64,000 bases of DNA from Linnemannia schmuckeri (lineage: Eukaryota > Mortierellomycota > Mortierellomycetes > Mortierellales > Mortierellaceae): assembly GCA_029449235.1 (NCBI GenBank), contig JANATG010000003.1, forward strand, positions 1 through 64,000. The letters are read 5' to 3'. Under the pieces are notes generated by a model, which made no database searches, had not been told where the DNA came from, and saw only the letters and a program-made list of their open reading frames with translations. This document shows positions 34,101-45,982 of this stretch, in pieces (positions within the stretch are counted from its first letter, which is position 1; every line of letters starts with the position of its first letter). The translations under genes and the position numbers were made by a program.

Positions 34101-35569
34101 GCAAACAAACTAAACAACATGATGTGGATGACATCCCATATCCATTTGATTCTTGGTCTTCCTCTCAACACCTTCCCCTTCCTTTTATTCTCTTTCTTTT
34201 CTTTTCTTTTCTTTTCTTTTCTTTTCTTTTCTTTTCTTTTCTTTTCTTGCCTTATTCTCTCTCTTCCCTTCCTCCTTTCTTTGTCTCTACAATCCTCCTG
34301 CACTTTAATTCCCGCCCTTCTATCTTCGTTTGTTCTTTCACTCAGTGACGTTAAGCCACCATCTCGACCCTCTAATCTAGCATTGACATACATATCCACA
34401 AATACACCTACTTTCAAGTATAAAACCATTCTTCCAATCCTTCTTTCTCACCTCTCTTTCTTTCTTTGTCCCTCCTTTTCGCTCTCTCTACTTTTGTTCC
34501 TCGCTTCTTCCTACCTTGAGATTGTTAGTCCTCATATCCCTCATCAGTTTGAACCACACCTTGCATCCCGTATCCTGTCCTCACTTTCCCTGTTCGTTTG
34601 TTTGATTGCTGACAACTCATACTCCCGCCACTTTACCAGCCCTGCTTCTCTTTCCGCCTTGTTCAGCCTTCATTCCACAGTTCAACAACCAGTTTCTTGT
34701 TTTTCCACCTTTCCCAGTCGTCTCTTCGTACACCACCCGACTTTCCGTCCGCCAAACTATACACATCCTATCGGAACAAGTCCGTGCACCCAGTCAAATT
34801 CCTGTTTTTCTTGGTAATTATATCTGGGCCACCTCTGCTAATGAAGCTATCAGAGCCGTCTCTATGAATGTTCTCCCTCTTTTTTTTCCTCCACGTTATG
34901 TTCACATTTCATCACCAGCTCCTTTCCTCGACTTCTCACTCTCTCTCCCTCTACATGCTTGCCTTTGACCTGAATGGGGATCTCTTAGACCTGCCAGGAG
35001 GAGCAAATTACAGTTTATTTCTTAATTAGTTTCTGCACGCTCCTGCGTGGCTATACCGACCCAAACCAGACCAGACCACAAACCACCACTGTCACTCTCC
35101 CCCCCCTCCACACACATACACCCACCACAGGCATTCAATACCAGCCACACATCCTTGCGACATTGCTTGCACAGTCGATCACCTAGAGCCACATCGCTCT
35201 CCCACCAAATATCATTGGATTCCCTCTCATCTTTGATGTAATGCATTTTGCTTATTATTAACATAATAGGGCCTTTCCGCGCATTCTTCTGCCTTTTTTG
35301 CTCCTTCCTGAAGACCCTCCTACCTTCTTTACTCAGCTAATTCCTTTCTTCACCGCCACGAAGCAGCTGTCACATATAGCCTTTGGCAATGTACACCTTT
35401 CCACTCTTATGAATAACCTTTTTTAACCATCCAAGTTTTCCAAACTCTCTCTCACTCTCCTTCGACAACTTTTCAACAACCCTCCTAATTTATTCTCATC
35501 TTCCTTTTCTCCTTTCCTATTCTTTTACTCTGGATAATCGCAGCAGCCGATCAAACACATAAATACATA
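31166..35569. other. Long intergenic region, no gene supported
   Basis: This 4.4-kb interval has no recognisable domain. A 318-codon minus-strand frame (31732-32688) is a Ser/Phe/Leu-rich reading of purine-rich DNA. From 33470 to 35560 the plus strand is C/T-rich and probably forms the leader of the FAM72 gene. A TATA-like AGTATAAAAG occurs at about 33276, without an assignable transcript. Confidence 0.5.
34195..34248. repeat. (CTTTT)n microsatellite
   Basis: About ten copies of CTTTT in a row, within the pyrimidine-rich region upstream of the FAM72 gene. Confidence 0.95.
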
Positions 35570-36736
35570 ATGTCTTCTCGACCATCGAACCATCTCAGTA
35601 TCGACGTGACAGTAGCTGCGTCGGCAAGACGGACATTGCCATCCCCCATGTCGTCGAGTACCTCCTCACCGCCTTGTCCACCTGAAGAAGAAATGATCTC
35701 GACAGCAACTCTGTCCCACCCTCCAACATTGTCGATCCCATCAGTGCCATATCCATCCAACAGTCATTACTCACAACAAGCATCCTTGCAACAGCTGCAG
35801 CAACAACAACAGCAGCAACAGCAGAGGCAGAGATATCGGAGTCTGTCCGGCGGCGGAGGGCCTTATTCAGCCCAGCAGAGTGGGTCTTGGGGGGGCCCTG
35901 AACCCAGCATGAGCAGACGTCCTAGTCTTCCTGTTAACCACCACCAACACCAGCAAATGAACAATCCCTATGCTCAACAAGGATATCATAACTCGCACCA
36001 GTCGAGCTACTCTCAACAACAGCAGCAATTGATGATGAGGGAGCAACAACAACACCATCATCAGCAACATCAACAACCGCCATTAACTCCCTCTACGCCT
36101 TCTTCGAGTGCACCTGTTGTTGTCCGGCACCCATTGTGGAAGTTGGAATGTGCCTCATGTAAAACGACATTGTGCGAACAGGCGATGCAGGGCCACCTTG
36201 TTGGTGATCCATCCAAAAAATTGTTTTCCACCAATCTTGCCCTTGGGTATGTGTCTTCCATCTGTTTTCACCGCATGTGAACATGAATTTCATGGAGACA
36301 CGGACAGATTAGTTGGTACATCATGAACTAATATAGCCTTTCTCTCTATACACATGATAGTGTTCTTGGTCTGCCTGATCGCCCGGTATCAATCATCTGC
36401 CCGTGCAAGTTTCATCTCTTTGCTTGTGCCAGCTGGTACGTTTCCTTTCACACGATAATGCTTAACGAAAGCATGCAACTAGCAGGCTTCCACACACGGG
36501 GTAATTCTCATCCTAAATGTCATTCATCGCCCTTATGTAATAGTGGAAGTGTATGCGGGTACAACTTGAGCCAACCGTGTTCAGGATGCGAAACCAATAG
36601 AGGAAACGGGCACTTTTGGATCTTTTACGCACATGAGATCATCCCTCACTGGCGTACGATCGGCGACCGCAACATGTTCTGGGATGATTTGCCTACATGG
36701 AGTAATAAGACGACGGATGGCAATGTGGGGCGTTAA
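35570..36736 (+). CDS. FAM72 family protein with Gln-rich N-terminal extension
   Basis: Exons 35570-36246, 36361-36435 and 36544-36736 encode 314 aa; introns of 114 and 108 bp are GT-AG and phase-consistent. The first 175 or so residues are Ser/Pro/Gln/His-rich with several polyGln runs. The C-terminal part is a FAM72 domain: LECASCKTTLCEQAM, LFSTNLALG|VLGL, CPCKFHLFACASC|GSVCGYNL, PCSGC, and NGHFWIFYAHEI. The paired Cys match the zinc-binding layout of human FAM72A (about 149 aa), which binds and destabilises the uracil glycosylase UNG2. Whether the fungal protein does this is unknown. The final LPTWSNKTT corresponds to the WGNLPE region of the animal proteins. Confidence 0.85.
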
Positions 36737-37990
36737 TTTAGTCCCTCGCTTTTCTCCTCTGTCCTTCCTTATTCCTCCCTTCTGTTGTTTAAGGCCTGCC
36801 CCGGAAACCCTTCATAAGCTGCGGAACCGTATACCCACACCATCCGCGCAATCACTTCCTCTGTCTTCTTGTACTGTGTTTCTTTTTCTACTCTTTTAAA
36901 AATCCCGCTTTACCTATACCATAGGCCTAATTTACTGTATTGTCGTCTCTAAGTCTCATAAAAAACGCACACAAACAGACTGGCACAACAGCGCAATGTT
37001 TACAGGTAGTAAAGATGGGGGTGACTTTATTTTATACTGTTTTTCACAATGGCCCATAAAGTGGGTATGGAGGTCCTTGGACTGTTGTTATAAATTGATC
37101 AAAATGGAAGATATGAAAAATCCTTTTATTGGACGTGTTCGATGTGTGTACATATGAGTACGAGTCTAAATTGCAGATTAATAGGGCGAAGCAATTTTTT
37201 TGGCTGCCCAGAATTAAGGTGAAACATGGAGCGTGACTGATGAATGGATGAATGGATGATTGGATGAATGGATGAATGGATGAATGAAGGATGGTACCGA
37301 CTACGGTATTATTGATGGTGCCCAAATTGTATTCATTTCATTCCATCCAAAGGAGCAGAATTAGTCACACAGGAGAGCGCCTCTTTCTCAGAGTCAAGGC
37401 AGTAATCTCTAGACAGGGACATCCTTTATCTTATATGTATGTGTATGCTCCCTTCATCAACAAACCCGAAACGATACCATCCCTCCCGTCCTCCTTATTC
37501 TTTCGTTTTGTGTGTTATCGTAGGACTTGTTTTATTATTGTTCTTGTTAGTCACTTGTGCACTGTCAAACCCTTCTAAACAATCCTTTCTCCATCCTGCC
37601 TCTCGCTTGGCCATTTGTTGTTACAGCGTTTTACCTGACTCCTTCCAGCTGCCCCTTTGTTTGGTCTCCTGACCCAACCTGTCATCCTAACCATCCTAAC
37701 TGGACTTTTTCTCGCACTCCATACTGACAAAGTCGGGAGCAAATCCTTCCTTGTTTACATCTCTCTTCTCTTCTCTTTTGCTTTCTTCTTCGCACAACTT
37801 GATTTTGCAGACACTCCGCATTCCGTTTCCTCTCACAAGGTAACACATCAAAATCTATTAATCTGGTGGGGCCTTTTTAACGCCTCTGAACTATAAGTGT
37901 TTCTTTTTTTTTTTTTTTTTTTTTTTTGGTTTCTTATTTGGTCTGTGTTTATTCTTGTATATGCGCCTTATAACAGTCGAATAGGACTCA
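36737..37990. other. Intergenic between FAM72 and the chitin synthase
   Basis: The region contains an 8-bp tandem repeat (37240-37287) and a poly-T run of 24 (37904-37927) shortly before the chitin synthase start. No gene is supported. Confidence 0.5.
37240..37287. repeat. (GGATGAAT)n tandem repeat
   Basis: About six copies of an 8-bp unit with one variant (GGATGATT) in the middle. Confidence 0.9.
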
Positions 37991-40519
37991 ATGTCACGGT
38001 ACCATCACCATTATCCGCCCCAAGCTCAAGCTGGCAGCAACCAACAGTACTATCAGGATCCATACACCGCGCCTACGCACAATAATAGCCATTACGGCAA
38101 CAGCCAATACAACAACAGCAACAGTGACTATACTGATTACTCTCAGCAAAATTCTGTTGGATATCAAGGGCCTGAAAGTGAAGGTGGTGGAGGTGCAGGA
38201 GGAAGGTATGACCATGGATGGGGGCATATTGGCTACGATATGATTGATCAGCATGATCAAGCAGGGTTGATGCAAAACCAAGGACGGGCGGGAGGTGCGT
38301 ATGGATTGCCTCGGACAACCGCGCGACTTAACCGAGCGCAGATCATGAGCCGAAAGGTAACTATAAGATGATCATGTTTTGCATTGGAAAGCCAACAAAA
38401 CGCGAATCAAATCTTGTAATACTTCCTTTTTCGTTTCTTCACCACGTTCATTGCACACAGTCTGTATGCCATGTCCCGCTGACGGATGGAAACTTGGTGA
38501 TGGACTGCCCGGTCCCACATCAACTCCTCCTGAACGTGCATTTCAAAGGTGAACGAGAGTTTGAGTACATGCGGTACACTGCAGCGACCTGCGATCCAAA
38601 CGACTTTTTCCGAGAGCGGTACTCTCTCCGTCCGACGATCTATCGCCGTCCGACAGAGCTATTCATTGTGATGACGATGTACAACGAGGATGACGAGTTG
38701 TTCATCAAGACCATGAGCTCCGTCATGAAGAACGTGTCGCGAGTACACAACCCAAGTGATGGTGGACCAGGACTTGATGATTCGTGGAGCTGATCGAGGC
38801 ACGGTCCCGGTGCAGATCCTGTTCTGTCTAAAGGAACAGAACAAGAAGAAGTTGAATTCGCATCGATGGTTCTTCAATGCGTTCGCTCCTCAGTTGAACC
38901 CGAACGTCTGTATCCTGCTCGATGTCGGGACAAAGCCCTCGAGTACAAGTATCTACCACCTGTGGAAGGCCTTTGACCGGGACGCGTCGATTGGAGGAGC
39001 CTGTGGTGAAATCTGTGCAGACTTGGGGCCGACCTGTGGCAACCTTTTCAACCCATTAGTGGCGTCGCAGAATTTTGAGTACAAGATGTCGAACATTCTG
39101 GACAAGCCCCTCGAGTCTGTGTTTGGGTATATCTCGGTTCTACCAGGTGCATTCTCGGCCTACCGTTACAAGGCTCTATGGGACTCCTCTCCTGGGGTTG
39201 GGCCGCTGTCGTCGTACTTCGAAGGCGAGACCATGCACACCTCTGGAGACGCAGGGATCTTTGAGTCCAACATGTATTTGGCGAAGGATCGGATCCTTTG
39301 CTTTGAGTTGCTCGCTAAAAAGAATGAAGCCTGGTTGCTCAAGTATGTCAAGTCCGCCAAAGCCTCGACGGATGTCCCAGACTCGGTCGGGGAGTTTATC
39401 TCTCAACGTCGTCGGTGGTTGAACGGGTCGTTCTTTGCAGTGTTTTACGGTCTGGCCCACTTCACCAGGATCCTGAACTCGGGCCACAGTCTCCCAAGAA
39501 AGATATTTCTGATGGTCGGGTTCCTCTACAACGCCTTCAACCTCGTGTTCAATTGGTTCTCGCTGGCTAACTTTTACCTGACGTTCTATTTCTTGACTAA
39601 GGCCGCCTCGAATGCGAACAGTAGCGAGACAGGATTTACGCCATTCGGACATTAGGGTACCACGACGTTTGAAGTCATGAGGGAGATCTACTTGGCTGCG
39701 ACCATCACTGTCTTCATCTGTTCGCTTGGGAACCGACCTCAGGACTCCCGCTTCATCTTTATCCTGGTCATTTTTCTATTTGCTCTCATCATGGGACTGA
39801 TGCTGTATCTAGTAGGAACAAGCGTTTATCTGGCGGTACAGCCGCACTGGGGTCATTACGACAAGATGCTGAAGCAATTGAAGGAGCCAGGACCATTCCG
39901 AGACACGGTGGTATCATTACTCTCAACCCACGGCCTCTACATAGTGTCGTCGTTGATGCACTTTGAGCCCTGGCATATTCTGACCTCCTTCCTGTCGTAC
40001 CTGTTCCTTCTGCCTGCCTATATCAACATCCTGATGGTCTATGCATTCTGCAATACGCACGATGTGAGCTGGGGCACCAAGGGCGACAACAAGGCTGGGG
40101 ATCTGGGAGGGGCGACTAAAGTGACGATGGAGGACGACCAATAGATGATCAAGTTTGAGAAGCCCAACTCTAGCGAGGACATTGGCGCAATCTACCAGCT
40201 CAACATGCAGGAGCTCTCTGTCCGACCCGAGCATATCAAGTCCAAGCGGGACGCCAAGACCAGGCAGGAGGACTATTATAAGTTGTTCAGAACACGGTTG
40301 GTGCTGGTGTGGATGTTTACAAATGCGATGCTAGTGATTGTGACGACTAGCGCGGTGACGTTGACGAGGGACAATACTAAGGTCAAGATGACAGCGGTGG
40401 ACAAGGACGAGTTGTTCAATCCGTACTTGTCGTTTATTTTTTGGTCTGTTGCCTGTTTGAGCGCCATTCGCTTCTCGGGGTCGACGTTGTATCTTGTCCT
40501 TAAGGCCCTCTTTGGGTAG
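37991..40519 (+). pseudogene. Chitin synthase (CHS1-like), broken by a deletion and two TAG stops
   Basis: Exon 1 (37991-38356) encodes a Tyr/Asn/Gln/Gly-rich head. After a GT-AG intron, exon 2 starts at 38461 with the N-terminal domain (LTDGNLVMDCPVP) and the start of the catalytic domain (IVMTMYNEDDELF). At about 38743 NVSR is joined out of frame to the YTTQVMVDQD segment: the roughly 55-65 residues that normally lie between, including the DGR substrate-binding motif, are missing. From 38756 on, one frame carries LLDVGTKP, FGYISVLPGAFSAYR, LAKDRIL, QRRRWLNGSFF and the membrane segments. It is cut by TAG at 39653-39655 and again at 40142-40144, and ends at 40519 after SWGTKG and two more helices. 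Otherwise it is well preserved, so inactivation is recent or part of it is assembly error. The usual AEDR motif reads AKDR. Confidence 0.88.
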
Positions 40520-41957
40520 TTGTCCTTCCCTTTTTATTATTATTGGCTATTACATTAATACATCTACGTAGTTTGCTAAAGGGCAACGATGGTGCTCCTA
40601 GGTCATGAGGTTGCTTGATGGATCAAAACGCCTGTTAGTGTTTAGTTGACAACTTTAATAGCCGCAGAGATTGAAGGCAATCGTCGTTGTAAAAGACGGG
40701 CAGAGCGCTGTTAGAGTGGAGATTGTGAAGGGAAAGAATAAATCTTCAGTAAGCAATATGAGACGCTCTTGCCACTAACAGACACCTCTTTTGTTCCTAG
40801 ACGACTTTCTTTTTCAAGTCTATCAAGTGGCAACAAAGAGACCATGGAATAGATACAAAAATGACGAGGGCGCTGTGTGCGATTTGTCTGATGTATCTCA
40901 AGCTTGGGACAAGGAGAGGGAGAGTGAGAGAGGGTGCGCACGTTTTTGAACTAATACCGTACCTGTCCGACTGTTTGAGGGGGACCCAGATCAGAAAGAA
41001 AAGAATATCCAGCTGGACATGACAGCTCACTTGGAATCGATAGAATTCCTCTTGACTGCTCTCAGTAATAGTATTGAGTCTTGTGAACGACTGGTGTCGG
41101 TTGACTTGACGTGCTTGTTCAAAATCAAATGTCGTTTCCTTATCTTTTGTTACTCTGTTTTGGTTTGGTTGTTGCTTTACTCGGGGGTAGAATAGGGCTC
41201 AGAGTCTGAACTGAGGGAATTCTCTTTATAGCCTCTTTTCTGTCGAGGTCTTTTAGATGTATGTGCAAAATAGAGTTTTTCTTGAATGTTGGTGTGTGTC
41301 GACGAGTGGATTTGTTATTTTTATCGCTCGCACTCTTATTCTTGCTCCCTTTGGCCAGCAGCAGCAGGGACAAGTTAGCGTCGAGTCGAGTTGAAATTTC
41401 ATTTCCGCTGGTGCAGAATCTTGTTTGTGTCTGATCCATTTCGTCGTGATCCAGGGATAAGTCACTAGAAAGGAGGGGAAGGAAAGGCAAAAATAAGAGG
41501 GCAAAGACGAAGAATAAATGGAAAAGAAAAAAGAACCCTGGCTCATTGGATGAACATGGGCATGGACATGATGGGTATGTACCATTGCTATATGATACAT
41601 ATACACTCTATTCCTATCCCGCAGTTCAATCGCCTTCTTTTGCCTTGGCAATTGAATAAACCTACCTACAATAGCACGCCTGATCCCTCCCTCCGTCCTT
41701 CTCTCGTCCAGCCCCCACCCCCATTGGTCAACGGCCCTTTTGCTTTTTTGGCCCTTCGCTCTCAAAAAAAAATAAATCCTCATAATTTTCTTTCATCAGT
41801 TGAGTCGCGTACCAATGGCCATCTGATTGTCATCTCTTAAAAGGCAAGCCACGTCTCCTTCTCATCATCTTTTTTTCTTTTTTTTCTTTCTTTGTTTTTC
41901 ATCATCACCCTCTTCCCCCCTTCACACTCACACACCTACATACATCTATATCCCAAT
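40520..41957. other. Intergenic upstream of the GDP-mannose dehydratase gene
   Basis: No gene is supported. The last 100 bases before the ATG are T/C-rich (TTTTTTTCTTTTTTTTC, then CACACTCACACA), a typical leader for this window. Confidence 0.5.
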
Positions 41958-43624
41958 ATGACTTCCCCCATTGAGATCGTCAACATGTCCCCCGAGGACT
42001 ACCGCAACCGCAAGGTCGCCCTTATCACTGGTAATACATTCAGCCTCTTCTATCCTTCGATCTATCTGGAAGAAGCAAAAGCAAGCAAAGCGAATCAAAG
42101 CAAAGCAAGCAAGCAAGTCAATGGGCGGATCGGCACAAGGAACTGATCAAAGCAGCAGATCGAGCAAAGTGGCACATCAGCCGAAAAGAACACAGCAATA
42201 CTTTATGGCATAACATACATCCTTCACTCTCACACTCACACTCACACTTTTCCTGCTCTCACAATGGACTTTTTACCGTAGGTATTACCGGTCAGGATGG
42301 TTCTTACCTCGCCGAGCTCTTGATTGAGAAGGGTTACCAGGTCCACGGCATCATCCGCCGCTCCTCCTCTTTCAACACCGGCAGAATTGAGCATCTTTAC
42401 AAGGATGCCCACGAGAGTAAGTCCCTTACCTGTCCTTTGAACACTAGATCGATGGTGATGGTCATTGTAGACTCCTAGCTAATCATGCTTCCACACTATG
42501 ACCTTTTCCCTCCAGACCCAAAGATGCGTCTCCACCACGGTGATTTGACCGACTCGACCTGCTTGGTCCACATCATTTCCAAGATCCTCCCTACCGAGAT
42601 CTACAACTTGGGTGCCCAGTCCCACGTCAAGGTCTCCTTCGACATGTCCGAGTACACCGCCGATGTCGATGCCGTCGGAACCCTCCGTCTCCTCGATGCC
42701 ATCCGCACCTGCGGTCTTGCCCACCTTGTCCGCTTCTATCAGGTATTGTTTTTTTCTTTTCCTTTTTCTCTTTTTCGTCTCCTCTTAAAGCAGACATACA
42801 TATAATGCTTAATGAAAGCAGTAAGCACCTACTCTTCAATCTCCTTATCCTATTTCTTCGACCAAGGCAGACAAGCAATCCTTTGAGAATGAGAAGCGGC
42901 TGTTTATCTCGATGTTCAATTCCTAACCAACACCACTTCTTTCACTTTCTCTATCCTCAAGGCCTCGACCTCCGAGTTGTACGGAAAGGTTGCCGAGATC
43001 CCCCAGAGCGAGACCACCCCCTTCTATCCCCGCTCGCCCTATGGTGTTGCCAAGATGTACGCCTACTGGATCACCATCAACTACCGTGAGGCCTACGACA
43101 TGTACGCCTGTAACGGTATCTTGTTCAACCACGAGTCTCCCCGCCGTGGCCGCACCTTCGTCACCCGCAAGATCACCTGCGCTGTTGCCAGTATCCACCT
43201 CGGCAAGCAGGAGTGCCTCTACCTCGGAAACTTGGACGCCAAGCGTGATTGGGGTCACGCCCGTGACTACGTCGAGGGCATGTGGCGCATGCTCCAGCAA
43301 GAGACTGCCGATGACTTTGTCCTCGCCACCGGAGAGATGCACACTGTCCGCGAGTTCGTCGAGAAGTCCTTCAAAGCCACTGGCAAGACCATCCGCTGGG
43401 AGGGCTCCGCCGAGGAGGAGATTGGTATTGATGACGAGGGTGTTGTCCGTGTCCGTGTCGACCCTGCCTACTACCGCCCCACCGAGGTCGAGCTCCTTTT
43501 GGGACAGCCTGCCAAGGCCAACGAGAAGCTCGGCTGGAAGCGCAAGGTCACCTTTGACGAGCTCGTTGAGGAGATGGTCAAGGCCGATTTGGTCGGTGTT
43601 GCTGCCGGCGATGTCTTCAACTAA
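41958..43624 (+). CDS. gmd: GDP-mannose 4,6-dehydratase
   Basis: Exons 41958-42030, 42282-42416, 42516-42742 and 42962-43624 encode 365 aa; all four join by GT-AG in phase. The enzyme converts GDP-D-mannose to GDP-4-keto-6-deoxy-D-mannose, first step of GDP-L-fucose (or GDP-rhamnose type) synthesis, in the cytosol. The N-terminal nucleotide-binding motif spans intron 1 (ALITG|ITGQDGSYLAELL). Further landmarks are the RRSSSFNTGRIEHLY segment, GDLTDS, YNLGAQSHV, the STSELYG serine/threonine triad site, and the catalytic YGVAK (YxxxK), NHESPRRG and RDWGHARDYVEGMW. Length and motifs are those of the intact extended SDR family. Codon use is strongly C-ending, which suggests high expression. The L-fucose epimerase/reductase partner is not in this window. 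Confidence 0.97.
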
Positions 43625-43884
43625 ACTTGTTGGCTTGTTTGAGTTATAAATTTTCAGAATTCTTTTTTTCACCCTCCCTCATAGACGACTATCCTTTGTA
43701 TCATACTTACTTAGACATACCCTTACATAAAGATAAATTACTCAAAACCAGCGTGTGTCTTCTGTTTGTATGCATGTGCAATTGTTATCATTTCATTCCA
43801 TGTGTTTCCGTTGTACTCCCTTTCCTCCATGCTCAAAAACATCTAATTGAATCCCCTTTCAACCCTTCCTGTTCCATGAGTGAA

Positions 43885-43926
43885 TGTGTGAGTGTGTGTG
43901 TGTGTGTGTGAGAGAGAGAGGGAGAG
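43885..43926. repeat. (TG)n/(AG)n microsatellite
   Basis: About eleven TG followed by about eight AG dinucleotides, between the tail-to-tail GMD and MIA40 genes. Confidence 0.9.
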
Positions 43927-43966
43927 CGGCGATGGAATGGATGATTTATTTTGTGGCCAAGTATGT

Positions 43967-44395
43967 TTATACGCTCTTAGTCTCTTCAGTATCGCTCATA
44001 TTCTCTTCCTTCTGATCCTCCTTCTGATCCTCCTTCTTATCTTCCTCCTCCTCCTCATCATCATCCAATTGATCGGCATAGACCTCAGGGTGGGCACGGA
44101 AGCACTCCTGCATGGCTTGGAACTTTTCGACACAGTCATATCCCTTGGGCTCGGAGGTCGAGAATACAAAGCACGAGAAAGCTTCCTTGAAGGCGTCTCC
44201 ACAAGGGGGTTGGGCCATACCTCCGAGGCATGGGCAGTCCCAGTTGATCTCGCCTGTCTCTGGGTTGAATGCTGCCGATTGGTCTCGGGGTTCTGAAGAA
44301 GAGGAAGAAGTAGAGGGAGTGGGGTCGGGGGTGGTGGCTGCTGAGGGTTCGAGGAACATGATTGTGTCCTTTCCTTCGTCTCTAGTGTATGACAT
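43967..44395 (-). CDS. MIA40: Mitochondrial intermembrane-space oxidoreductase MIA40/CHCHD4
   Basis: A single-exon frame of 142 aa. It has the redox-active CPC at residues 54-56 and two CX9C motifs (C65-X9-C75 and C88-X9-C98) that form the helix-turn-helix CHCH fold. The hydrophobic substrate-binding helix (DAFKEAFSCFVFS) follows the first motif. MIA40 oxidises small twin-Cys proteins entering the intermembrane space and works with the sulfhydryl oxidase ERV1. The protein has no presequence or transmembrane anchor at its N-terminus (MSYTRDEGKD...), so it looks like the short animal CHCHD4 rather than the membrane-anchored S. cerevisiae Mia40. The C-terminus is very acidic (DDDEEEEED) and then Lys/Glu-rich. 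It is tail-to-tail with GMD, 342 bp apart. Confidence 0.93.
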   Translation of the reverse strand: MSYTRDEGKDTIMFLEPSAATTPDPTPSTSSSSSEPRDQSAAFNPETGEINWDCPCLGGMAQPPCGDAFKEAFSCFVFSTSEPKGYDCVEKFQAMQECFRAHPEVYADQLDDDEEEEEDKKEDQKEDQKEENMSDTEETKSV

Positions 44396-44718
44396 ATTTG
44401 ATGTTGTTTGGTTGGTATAAAGTTGGATCCTGAGCAGGGTATAGACGGATTGTTCCTATAAGTGAGAAAAAAGACACAAAACATGGACAGCATTAATACC
44501 CGTTCAAAAATGAAAAGCGAATCCAACTCTTGATTCACACTTGTCTTTTTAGGACGATCATTCTGAATGTAGTTTGGGGTGTGTCCTGGAATCCGATATG
44601 GCGTCCGTACCAAGAAGTAAGAAGCGGCGCCGCAATCGAACAGAAAGAGCGTGATCCTGATCGTTGAGGAGAGTAAAAGCAAAGGTTCGAGGTGCACCGT
44701 TTCTCGGCCCTTTTTGTA

Positions 44719-45690
44719 TCAACACTGATGGGACTTGTTGACATAAGAATAGACAGTCACACGGGCCCGTTTTATTGGTGGCGCAAATTGCAATATTGTC
44801 AAGGGGATATGATGGCCGAGCATGGTCAGTCTCTCAAAAGAAACCAGCGTCGCTTCAAACAGGTGCGTACTTCTCGGATCCCATCTAGAGTTCCACCAAT
44901 CCTGAACCAGGCTGACGAATGGTATATCCCAAGGTGGCAAATGAACACGATTGCCAGGCACTCTTTGTAGGTACACTAAGAACGAAGGGCAATAAGATGA
45001 AGACACATACACTATTTCGAGGTGAAATACAGGAAAAGAGTAAAAGTAACTTCGGTACTTAACCTCGTCATCCATAAACTGCTCAGCTGTAGCTGCGGCC
45101 TTGCCTGCAGCCAGGATGTATTTACTCATACATATGTCCAGCATCTGACGATCCACTTGTTCCTCTATGTCATCGGATTAGGGTCGTTCGTCCTTGTCCA
45201 TTGTACGCTTTGAATCTCCCTGATCGTCCTTGTTGGCATCTCCATAACGTGCGTGGTTTTCTCTTCGCGCGATGATGGACATGCATGCCTTGAAAATAAA
45301 CGGGTTCTTCAGCGGAATTGTATGAAGGTAGTAATACATTATGCTCTGATGAAAGCTAGGGTCTGAAAGTGCGACCATAGGCTTGAGACTCGATATTTTC
45401 CTGTCATAAAGTACGCTCGCTACCCATTGATCCAACACTGCTACAACGCGCGTGTTATCCTCTAGACAATCCTCCGGCTCTAAGCATGCAGAAGAGACGG
45501 GGGCGGTAGCATCAAAGGTCGGATCCGGGTTTAGATGCTCTTTCTGTTGCTCAAAGGAAGGTTTTGAGTATCCACAGATGTTGCCTGATGGCCTTGCCTA
45601 TAGAGACCAATTGAGCTGCACCTTCATTGCGCTTTCCTACGATTCAACGCGGCCGAAGGATAGCCGCTGCCCTGCAAAATTCAATTGTTC
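44719..45690 (-). pseudogene. Unknown gene decaying through in-frame stops
   Basis: On the minus strand one frame from about 45690 to 45066 stays protein-like for over 200 codons although interrupted by TAG, TAG and TAA. Visible pieces include LSFGRVES*ESAMKVQLNWSL, then ARPSGNICGYSKPSFEQQ, LDQWVASVLYDRKISSLKP, NPFIFKACMSIIARRENH and, after the TAA at about 45180, EEQVDRQMLDICMSKYILAA ending in EQFMDDE. A possible GT-AG intron then leads to a second piece (44969-44719: LPPWDIPFVSLVQDWWNSRW). I recognise no family. Composition on both sides of each stop is alike, which points to point mutations in a former gene rather than chance frames. Confidence 0.4.
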
Positions 45691-45982
45691 ATATGTCCGT
45701 CTCGTCCTGCCATTGCTAAGTTTTACATGGCTTTGTGATCCTGTTTCTCATTACCTAATATTCTATTGTTATTTGAATGTCCTCTTTCACAAGATGACCT
45801 ACTGATGATTCCGTGTTTTTATTTTTCTCACATAGCGTTTAGCACCTGAAGAACGTTCATCAAGCTAGGCATAGCGATGGACACTGAAAGAGCAGCAAAA
45901 TGAAAAAATTGGCTAAAGGGTTGTTTTTAATTGGATTTGGACAAAAGGAGAAAAGAATTTAGGATAAGGAAATCCTAATGAT

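Noticed and set aside
39653..40144. Recoding of TAG as a sense codon in the chitin synthase
   Set aside because: All intact genes of the window use standard code, and the same gene also has an out-of-frame deletion, so mutation or sequence error is simpler.
44683..44700. tRNA B-box-like GGTTCGAGG
   Set aside because: No matching A box, acceptor stem or cloverleaf could be formed around it.
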